From contig NZ_BIFS01000001.1 of the NCBI RefSeq assembly GCF_003967555.1, forward strand, positions 1,302,001-1,366,000: a DNA stretch of 64,000 bases. Reading direction: 5' to 3'. Positions 57,505-64,000 of the stretch are shown piece after piece (within the stretch, counting starts at the first letter, position 1; every line of letters begins with the position of its first letter). The notes under the pieces were generated by a model. It was not told the origin of the DNA. It ran no database searches and was given only the letters and a program-made list of their open reading frames with translations. The position numbers and the translations under genes were made by a program. The DNA is from Dictyobacter kobayashii (GTDB lineage: Bacteria > Chloroflexota > Ktedonobacteria > Ktedonobacterales > Ktedonobacteraceae).

Positions 57505-59007
57505 TTAGCGATTTTTGGTCCCGTAGTTGGGGGCCTCTTTGGTGATCATAACATCATGGGGATGGCTCTCGCGTAGACCTGCATTGGTGATGCGTGTAAA
57601 TTGCGCATTGTTTTGCATGTCGGCGATAGTTGCCGCTCCAGCATAACCCATGGCCTGGCGTAAACCACCAACCAGCTGATACACCAGGGGTCCTAACATA
57701 CCTTTATAAGGTACGCGGGCTTCAATACCTTCGGCGATCAGTTCTGATTCGTCGACTTCACCCTGGAAGTAACGGTGCTTACTATAGCTACGCTGTTTCA
57801 TAGCACCAATGGAACCCATGCCACGGTAATCTTTGAAACGCTCACCATGGGAGATCATCAGTTCGCCCGGGCTCTCATCTACACCGGCCAGCAGGCTACC
57901 CAGCATGACGGTGTCAGAACCAGCGACGATAGCTTTAGCAATATCACCAGAATATTGAATACCACCATCACCGATGATCGGTATGTTGTAGCGACGACCG
58001 ACAGCGGCACAATCATAGATCGCTGTGATCTGGGCCATACCAACACCAGAGATAATACGTGTAGTACAGATAGAACCAGCGCCAATACCAACCTTCACAG
58101 CATCGACACCAGCTTGAATGAGGGCTTCTGTGGCCTCGGCGGTTACAACATTGCCAGCAACCAGCTGAACTTTCTTGCCGAAACGGTCACTGATCTGAGC
58201 AACACGCTCAATAACCATGCGGGAATGACCATGTGAGGTATCCACAACCAGCGCATCCACGCCTTCTTCAACCAGTGCAGCACAACGATCCAGGGAATCC
58301 GGACCAACACCAACGGCGGCGGCTACACGCAAACGCCCAAATTCGTCTTTGGCGGCGTTTGGATAAAGAATTTTCTTCTGGATATCCTTCATGGTAATCA
58401 GGCCTTTGAGCATGCCATGATCATCAACCACAGGTAATTTCTCTACTTTGCTGTGGTGGAGAATTTCACGGGCCTGCTCTAAAGTGGTACCAACGGGGAC
58501 GGTTACGAGGTTTTCGCGGGTCATCAGATCAGCAATAGGACGTTCTACATTGGTTTCGAAACGCATGTCGCGGTTCGTCAGGATGCCTACCAGCTTACCC
58601 TGCTCGGTAATCGGAATACCAGAGATATGGAAACGCTTCATGACCTGAAGGGCCTCACTCAATGCGGCATCAGGTTCGAGCGTAATTGGATCAGTTATCA
58701 TACCAGACTCAGAGCGCTTAACCTTATCTACTTCCTGGGCCTGGAAATCAATGGACGCATTACTATGTATAACACCAATACCACCTTCACGTGCAAGAGC
58801 AATGGCCATACGGGCTTCAGTGACTGTATCCATAGCGGCACTAACGATCGGAATATTGAGGGAAATGGTACGTGTGAATCGTGTCTGGGTGGAAACTTCG
58901 CGGGGAAGGACTGAAGATGCAGCGGGAATGATCAGCACATCATCAAATGTGAGGCCTTCTTTGGCAAACTTCTGGGCAAAGGAGTCCGGGTTCTGTGCCA
59001 GAGACAT
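57505..59007 (-). CDS. guaB: Inosine-5'-monophosphate dehydrogenase
   Basis: 500 residues, full length, ATG at 59007 behind AAGGAGG. TIM barrel split by two CBS domains (about 100-215: [48 protein letters not shown]), then [30 protein letters not shown] with catalytic Cys, [36 protein letters not shown] (flap). Oxidises IMP to XMP, the rate-limiting step of GMP synthesis. A terminator sits just before its Shine-Dalgarno. Confidence 0.97.
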   Translation of the reverse strand: MSLAQNPDSFAQKFAKEGLTFDDVLIIPAASSVLPREVSTQTRFTRTISLNIPIVSAAMDTVTEARMAIALAREGGIGVIHSNASIDFQAQEVDKVKRSESGMITDPITLEPDAALSEALQVMKRFHISGIPITEQGKLVGILTNRDMRFETNVERPIADLMTRENLVTVPVGTTLEQAREILHHSKVEKLPVVDDHGMLKGLITMKDIQKKILYPNAAKDEFGRLRVAAAVGVGPDSLDRCAALVEEGVDALVVDTSHGHSRMVIERVAQISDRFGKKVQLVAGNVVTAEATEALIQAGVDAVKVGIGAGSICTTRIISGVGMAQITAIYDCAAVGRRYNIPIIGDGGIQYSGDIAKAIVAGSDTVMLGSLLAGVDESPGELMISHGERFKDYRGMGSIGAMKQRSYSKHRYFQGEVDESELIAEGIEARVPYKGMLGPLVYQLVGGLRQAMGYAGAATIADMQNNAQFTRITNAGLRESHPHDVMITKEAPNYGTKNR

Positions 59008-59034
59008 GGTTTAAGACATCCTCCTTAAAAAAAC

Positions 59035-59061
59035 ACCAGCACACTTTTCAAGCGTACTGGT
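59035..59061 (-). terminator. Terminator in the guaB leader
   Basis: Minus strand ACCAGTACGCTT/AAGTGTGCTGGT (12-bp stem, GAA loop) then GTTTTTTT directly before AAGGAGGATG. It would stop transcription before guaB unless an anti-terminator forms. A stem GGGCAGGC/GCCTGTTCTACCC lies just upstream. Confidence 0.65.
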
Positions 59062-59129
59062 CCCTTCACGGGTAGAACAGGCGATTGCCTGCCCTGCTTA
59101 TGAGACAAATCGACTTAATAATTCCTGAT

Positions 59130-59159
59130 AGTGTAACATCTAGAATTAGACATCGTCAA
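59130..59159 (-). promoter_or_regulatory. Probable promoter of guaB
   Basis: Minus strand TTGACG, 18 bp, TACACT; the leader would be about 115 nt. Confidence 0.5.
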
Positions 59160-59250
59160 ATAGATAATCTCACAATCAGATTTCAACTAAAATAAATAGT
59201 GCTTTCACCAGGGAATACAGCATAGCTAGCGCTATTTTAAAAGTAATAGG

Positions 59251-59288
59251 AAAAAGCTCCCTTACATAAAATCGTAAGGGAGCTTTTT
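59251..59288 (-). terminator. Terminator of the small membrane protein gene
   Basis: Perfect 15-bp stem AAAAAGCTCCCTTAC/GTAAGGGAGCTTTTT, 8-base loop, about 22 bp past the stop at 59311; both ends have T/A runs. Confidence 0.85.
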
Positions 59289-59310
59289 TATTTGTACCTA
59301 CCGCCTTGAA

Positions 59311-59478
59311 TTACAAGGTGCGGCGGCTGCGTGAACCCATAACCAGGTTGTAAATGATAACTACAACGGCAATAACCAGCAGGATATGAATCAGAGCGCT
59401 GGAAACGTGCAGTACCACAAATCCGAGCAGCCAGAGAATAACAAGGACAACAACCACTGCCCAAAGAATACCAACCAT
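59311..59478 (-). CDS. Small hydrophobic membrane protein (lmo0937/DUF5670-like)
   Basis: 55 residues, ATG at 59478 behind AAAGGAG. Two membrane helices: MVGILWAVVVVLVILWLLGF and LIHILLVIAVVVIIYNLV, joined by a short polar turn VLHVSSA, with tail GSRSRRTL. This is the layout of the lmo0937-family proteins that occur as single genes in many soil bacteria. No known function. Too short to be obvious in a scan of longer frames. Confidence 0.85.
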   Translation of the reverse strand: MVGILWAVVVVLVILWLLGFVVLHVSSALIHILLVIAVVVIIYNLVMGSRSRRTL

Positions 59479-59682
59479 GATCTATCTCCTTTGACAAATG
59501 AAAAAAACAATAATACTTTCGAAGCTCATTTATCCGAAAAATGATTCCTGTATAACTACTTTATATACGTATCATAAATAAATTTAGATGTATCTTTAAA
59601 AGAAACAAAGCAATGCGAGTGCTCCAAAATAGGACATTGATCCCGTGATGAAAGGCTTATATGTGTTCCTACACATCCTCTA

Positions 59683-62004
59683 TCAGGCGTTTTGCTGAAC
59701 CCACTCACGTAAGATCGGAGCGGCGATCACGTATCCGGTCCCATTTTTAATGAGCAGATCACGCCTAACAAGGATACGTAATGCTCTGGAAATGTTCTCA
59801 TGCTCACGTTGTGTTGCTTGCTCAATGTTGTTTTGACCGACTACTTCCTGCTGCTCGCAGATATAGAGCAGGCAGGCTTTCTCATTGTCATCACAACGTT
59901 TCCAGAGATCATCGAAATGGGCATCCCAGGACATGACAAGTTGCTTGACCGCGCGCTCAATATCTTGAGCTTCAAGGCGATCTCTTTTATCAATGTTGAG
60001 GTTGTCAATGAGTTGGGAACAAAGGGCCTGCACAAAAAAAGGATGCCCATTGGTCTGTTGGATGAGCCGATCGACAATCTCTCCAAAAATATCTTCTCCT
60101 GGATATTCCGGTTTGGGATGCAAGATCAACTGGCAGGCTTCTAGCTCGCTGAGGAAACTGACTTTGAGGGACTGAACATTGACGAAGTAGTTGGACCAGT
60201 TGATGCCAGTTTGGGCTCCCATGTCACTGAAAGTGTGGAGGCCGCTAAATAACAGGGCGATGCGTGGCCGATATTGGATGATTTGCCTGCACCAGTCTAA
60301 AAACATGTTCAGGTCCAGATAGCCTTTGTGAGCATGCTCATCTAATTTCTCAAATTCATCGAAGGCTAACAATAAAGTGTGGTCATCTTCTTCCAAAAGA
60401 TCCTCAACCCTCCTTAACCAATACTCAAAGAACCTGTATGCCATCGGATCATTAACGTAGCTGGATGTTTGCAATTGCTCAAAGGCCAGGGGATCAATAT
60501 TGATGCCGCGCTCCTGTAGTGCCTTCTCGATACCTTTAGAGATAGTACCCAGGAAAGTGGCTGTGCGGGCATATATCTTGGGGTCTTGTAAATTGTAGAT
60601 TACGGGTATGTAACTGGCGCCCAATAGGTAAGAAAGTTGTCGTAGGGTACTGGTCTTACCCATACGTCGCTCGCCCTGCAATAATAAAGTGGGGCGCCGA
60701 CTCCCTTTATTCAGAGCCTGCAGTAGTTGCAATGCCAGATCTTTACGGCCGACAAATAAAGGATCATAGGGCTCCAATACCTGTCCAGGTTTATAGGGGT
60801 TATCAATGTGACCAAGATCCTGATCCATCCGAGCAAGCACACTCTGTTCTCTGGCTGCTGCTTCTTTCCAGGACTCAATAACCTGCCTCACACGACGATT
60901 TAAGCGCTGATCCTGAAAGGCAATATTGGGACGAATCTTTTGCAGATTATCTATCATTCGACCGAGAGCGTTCAATCTGGCCTGGATTCCAAGAGGCTGG
61001 AGGCTACTCATGGCTTCACGGCTCGCTTCACCCAATCTGGTCAATGCACTCGACCACCGTGGATCGCTCAATTGTGTCTCCGGTGGCAGTAGCTCGTTCA
61101 GGCGCAGAAAAGCTCCAGAGATTTGCCTGATAGTAAGACATCCTTCTAAATAATCAAGCGCAATCTCCAAAGCGGTACTACGGGCTGCAGGCAGTTGTAG
61201 TGGGCGCTCAGTGGCAATAAATAAAATTTCCTCTAGTGTTTGCTCTGGCTGCTCACTATATGCCAGCAACAATAGTTGCTTCAAAAATGGCAACGGTAGA
61301 TAGATGCGCTCATCCCAATGCAAAGCAGAATGTTTGAGCAAAGGTAATGTCTCATTTGGTCGCTTCCGAGCACTCAGATATGCATACAAGACTGATGACC
61401 CGCTTACAAAATAAAATGGCACCCGATATGCACCAATGATACTCATTATACTAAATGCTATTCCAAACGCTATTCCAAACTCTGGTCTATACCCTCCTAT
61501 GATTATTATCAATCCAGTCACTATGCCTACTGTTAATCCAGCCCATAATCCTACTTTTATACCAAACGCTATTTCAAGAACTATTCCAATCACTATTCCA
61601 ACACATATCGCAAGTACTATTCCAGTTACTGTTTCAATATTTAATCCAGCTCCCAGTCCGACCACAATCCCCACTCCTAGTTCTAAAGTTATCCCAGACG
61701 CTATTCCAACCCCTATTCCAAACACTATTCCTCCGGACATCACGATTACTATTCCAACAATTGGAGGCCAGAAGAAACTTACGATACCTTGATAGGGAAC
61801 TAAATGAAAGCATATCAATAGTGCAAGTATGACAAACACAACAGGGCAAACTATCAAAAATGCAGGAGGAGATACTCTTAACATCATCCCCAGGCGCTGC
61901 CTGTAAGATAGAGGTTGAAGTTCTCTGGTCAGATAGGCAGGCTGAAAAAAGGCGTAGAATATCAGGCGCAAGGCTCCTACTTTTGGGGCACGTCGCTCTG
62001 TCAT
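59683..62004 (-). CDS. Membrane-anchored STAND/AAA-type ATPase with winged-helix tail
   Basis: 773 residues. About 45-205 is a multi-helix membrane domain of Gly/Ile repeats (GIVFGIGVGIASGI, GIVIGIVLEIAFGIKVG). About 220-400 is helical, with a probable repeat scaffold. P-loop GERRMGKT at 444-451, Walker B LLLAFDEFEKL, sensor LLFSGLHTFSDMG, then HPFFVQALCSQLIDNL and a winged-helix-like end (ENISRALRILVRRDLLIKNG). The cassette belongs with signalling or defence NTPases of the STAND/AAA_16 type. ATG overlaps the translation signals of the upstream ATPase gene (stop of that gene 3 bp away). Confidence 0.75.
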   Translation of the reverse strand: MTERRAPKVGALRLIFYAFFQPAYLTRELQPLSYRQRLGMMLRVSPPAFLIVCPVVFVILALLICFHLVPYQGIVSFFWPPIVGIVIVMSGGIVFGIGVGIASGITLELGVGIVVGLGAGLNIETVTGIVLAICVGIVIGIVLEIAFGIKVGLWAGLTVGIVTGLIIIIGGYRPEFGIAFGIAFSIMSIIGAYRVPFYFVSGSSVLYAYLSARKRPNETLPLLKHSALHWDERIYLPLPFLKQLLLLAYSEQPEQTLEEILFIATERPLQLPAARSTALEIALDYLEGCLTIRQISGAFLRLNELLPPETQLSDPRWSSALTRLGEASREAMSSLQPLGIQARLNALGRMIDNLQKIRPNIAFQDQRLNRRVRQVIESWKEAAAREQSVLARMDQDLGHIDNPYKPGQVLEPYDPLFVGRKDLALQLLQALNKGSRRPTLLLQGERRMGKTSTLRQLSYLLGASYIPVIYNLQDPKIYARTATFLGTISKGIEKALQERGINIDPLAFEQLQTSSYVNDPMAYRFFEYWLRRVEDLLEEDDHTLLLAFDEFEKLDEHAHKGYLDLNMFLDWCRQIIQYRPRIALLFSGLHTFSDMGAQTGINWSNYFVNVQSLKVSFLSELEACQLILHPKPEYPGEDIFGEIVDRLIQQTNGHPFFVQALCSQLIDNLNIDKRDRLEAQDIERAVKQLVMSWDAHFDDLWKRCDDNEKACLLYICEQQEVVGQNNIEQATQREHENISRALRILVRRDLLIKNGTGYVIAAPILREWVQQNA

Positions 62005-62007
62005 TAT

Positions 62008-63156
62008 TTACTCCTTAACTACTGCCTGATATTCTTCATCTAATCGGTGCTTGAAATCATGCTGATAGCGCACATCATCCACATTCAAACCAGCAATCTG
62101 AGCCTGTTTATCATCCAGCAGCAATTTGCCTACCAGTTGGAGACGCAACGGTAGCCAGTAACGCTCTCCATTGACCTTATAGAGTGCACTCCACTGCAAA
62201 AGAACTTCTTGCTCTTTCTTATCAAAGCCAACCTGATCTCCTTTCTCCTCTACAAACTTCCGCGCCTCCTGCTCTGTAAAAGGCTTGAGCGCTATTTGCT
62301 GTACCTTATTAAAGAATGGGCTAGTCTGTCCCGTTAATCCTTCTATAATTTCTTTTAGTGGATGCCTGCTAGCAGTAACCAGGATCAATCCATTACTCTC
62401 GGCCAGAGCACGAAGTCCCTCAAAGAAATCCTGATCAAACTCCTGTTTATTACGAAAACATTCAAATTCATCAATACATAGAACAGGCTGCACACCAAAG
62501 TTTCTCATATCGCCTATTTCCTTTGACAGTTGTTCGAGTGGAGTCACACTAGACAAATTCATAGATAACGATATTCCGAACTGTGCCAGCACATGCCGCA
62601 CAAAGCCAGCCTGGCTCTTACACTCTGGATGCGTTGCGCTGACCTTCACTACTCGATAGGATGGGTTATATGTAGGAGCTACCATCTGTAGGTACTCCAG
62701 GAGCCATGTCTTACCAATCAGGCGCTCTCCAATAATCGAGCTAGATCCTTTATTTGCTAGACGGGTAATCAGCGTATTTCGTGCTGCCACACGGCCATAA
62801 AACTCTCCAGGATCGCTTAAGGGTTGGTTAAACGAAAAGTGAGCCTGCCCTGACTTTGCTGGTGATAACAGTGATGCGGATATATTGCGATGATCAATGA
62901 TAAAAATTACAGTGGTGATTATGACCAGTATGGCTCCTGCGACAATAGTAATGCTAAGATGCTGTCCTATCCAGCCAACAGGAGTGTTAGGGGCAAAATC
63001 TGCGTCCGAGGTCATTCGTGTCGATATAATATTGATTACCAAACCTAATACAATGACAATCCAGAAAAAGCGCAATCCATTCCAGAGCTGATGGCATAAG
63101 CGAATCCAAAGAGATGGTGCGACTGTTGATTTTTTTGATCGCGAAGGGGTTGTCAT
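62008..63156 (-). CDS. Membrane-anchored AAA/STAND-type ATPase
   Basis: 382 residues from the ATG at 63156 (GGGAG 5 bases upstream; the in-frame TTG at 63171 is the alternative). Two membrane helices (about 30-48 and 68-88), then a P-loop GERLIGKTWLLEYL at about 143, VLCIDEFECF (Walker B), LILVTASRHPL (sensor), and a helical C-terminal region. It lacks the wing-helix of its partner. First gene of a two-gene operon: its last codons (GTTAAGGAGTAA) provide the Shine-Dalgarno of the second gene. Function unknown. Confidence 0.72.
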   Translation of the reverse strand: MTTPSRSKKSTVAPSLWIRLCHQLWNGLRFFWIVIVLGLVINIISTRMTSDADFAPNTPVGWIGQHLSITIVAGAILVIITTVIFIIDHRNISASLLSPAKSGQAHFSFNQPLSDPGEFYGRVAARNTLITRLANKGSSSIIGERLIGKTWLLEYLQMVAPTYNPSYRVVKVSATHPECKSQAGFVRHVLAQFGISLSMNLSSVTPLEQLSKEIGDMRNFGVQPVLCIDEFECFRNKQEFDQDFFEGLRALAESNGLILVTASRHPLKEIIEGLTGQTSPFFNKVQQIALKPFTEQEARKFVEEKGDQVGFDKKEQEVLLQWSALYKVNGERYWLPLRLQLVGKLLLDDKQAQIAGLNVDDVRYQHDFKHRLDEEYQAVVKE

Positions 63157-63466
63157 CCTTAACTCCCGCAATTTGTTATTATACTATTTTAGTATATAAC
63201 GAATGCTATTGCATAGCAACATATGCCCATAAAGTACAAACGTTAAGAATGTGGACATCCAGCATATAATTCACTTCTCCTTTTGGGGACCCATCTATAA
63301 GGGATATTTGAGAGAAGCCATACACCTTTAAATCGTCCAACTTGTCATCTGGCGAAAACTGCTGTACTTTATACAGAGGATTACTGGATTTCTTGCTATC
63401 GCTGTCCCAACAACTGTTGTCCCAGGTCGCATACAAGAAATGGTTGCATATTAAGGAGTAGCTCTT

Positions 63467-64000
63467 ATGTCTGCTGACACGCAGACAACGACAAAAGTGG
63501 TACCCACACAGTCAGTAGATGGTGCCGCTATTGTCGTTGAGAATTTCAGCAAAAGCTACGGCGCTCATCGCGTCGTCGATCATTTACAATTTCAGGTACA
63601 GCCTGGAGAGGTCTTTGCGCTGCTGGGCCCTAACGGCGCTGGCAAAACCACGACCGTTGAAACCCTGGAAGGGTATCGTACACCTGATGTTGGCACGATT
63701 CGTGTACTCGGTCTCGATCCAATTCGCCAGGCGCGCGAGTTGAAACCACGCATTGGAGTCATGCTACAACAGGATGGTCTCTACCCGGCTCTGACGGCCC
63801 GCGAGGTGCTCAGCCTGTTCGCTGGCTACTATGAGCAGCCGCAAGCGGTGGATGCCTTATTGGAGCGTGTAGGACTGACCTCGGCGACCAAAACGCGTTG
63901 CCGCCGTCTCTCCGGTGGTCAGAAACGTCGCCTGGCGCTGGCAGTGGCCCTGATAGGCAATCCTGAATTGGTCTTTCTGGATGAACCTACCGCTGGCATG
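63467..64000 (+). CDS. ABC transporter ATP-binding protein, partial
   Basis: Starts with ATG at 63467 behind AAGGAG and runs off the window (178 codons seen). Walker A LLGPNGAGKTTTVETLEGY, Q-loop GVMLQQDGLYPALTA, signature LSGGQKRRLALAVALIGNPE and Walker B VFLDEPTAGM. This is the DrrA/CcmA/ABC-2 type exporter ATPase. The permease is presumably just beyond the window. About 20 polar residues precede the domain. Confidence 0.94.
   Translation, partial: MSADTQTTTKVVPTQSVDGAAIVVENFSKSYGAHRVVDHLQFQVQPGEVFALLGPNGAGKTTTVETLEGYRTPDVGTIRVLGLDPIRQARELKPRIGVMLQQDGLYPALTAREVLSLFAGYYEQPQAVDALLERVGLTSATKTRCRRLSGGQKRRLALAVALIGNPELVFLDEPTAGM

Noticed and set aside
59288..59497. 69-codon minus ORF with many Cys, Tyr and Ser
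   Set aside because: It is the out-of-frame shadow of the real 55-residue membrane protein at 59311-59478.
63206..63436. 76-codon minus ORF upstream of the ABC transporter gene
   Set aside because: No ribosome-binding site, no recognisable domain, and it lies in the leader of the plus-strand gene.

Overview
The window looks like chromosomal DNA of a filamentous soil Chloroflexota bacterium, most likely class Ktedonobacteria. The grounds are the DUF2298 (Chlor_Arch_YYY) membrane protein at the left edge, a MglA-type GTPase with two Roadblock proteins, a DUF4388 protein, a PP2C phosphatase joined to a membrane anchor and beta-propeller, and single-copy housekeeping genes in small scattered operons with roughly 48-50% GC. 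This assignment is inferred from gene content. Several good promoters (TTGACA, 17 bp, TATAAT) point to an ordinary housekeeping sigma factor.

Layout. 0-3.4 kb: two minus-strand polytopic membrane proteins (DUF2298, cut by the window edge, and a frameshifted GT39-like transferase). 3.6-10.3 kb: an orphan PstI-like nuclease domain, clpC, two tRNA-Arg genes with their own promoters, an ArsR-type regulator and aspS. 10.5-13.1 kb: a PP2C/TM/propeller gene broken by frameshifts. 13.3-18.9 kb: an M20-like protein and a three-gene exopolysaccharide operon. 18.9-19.3 kb: a MITE-like element. 19.6-28 kb: cell-surface proteins, an acyl-CoA dehydrogenase, Dus, SRPBCC and DUF1003 proteins. 27.9-28.8 kb: a noncoding locus with two structured repeat units and a possible 24-residue ORF. 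28.9-31.9 kb: mnmA-lepA, overlapping by ATGA. 32-45 kb: a patch rich in frameshifted genes (GT4, histidine phosphatase, VOC protein, sigma-54 activator, DUF4388), with DUF929, tRNA-Glu and moeA intact. 45-50.5 kb: tRNA-Ser, serS, a sugar isomerase-like protein, and an ABC-F gene behind what looks like a complete leader-peptide attenuator. 50.5-57 kb: a second MITE-like element, DUF402, HEAT, GlsB-like, HAD, EamA and DUF429 genes, the Roadblock/Roadblock/MglA operon and an amidase. 57.3-64 kb: a third element end, guaB with a terminator in its leader, a 55-residue membrane protein, an operon of two membrane-anchored P-loop ATPases, and the start of an ABC transporter ATPase.

Two cross-cutting points matter. 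First, at least eight genes are frameshifted, and in the breaks I could reconstruct one added base restores the frame, often in a C or G run. That pattern fits long-read homopolymer errors better than biological decay, so treat these genes as probably intact in the organism. Second, the noncoding DNA is unusually informative: perfect hairpins with 17-27 bp arms, two MITE-like elements with GC-rich inverted ends, a tandem RNA-like element whose closing stem differs between copies yet stays paired, and candidate attenuators upstream of the ABC-F gene, guaB and mnmA.
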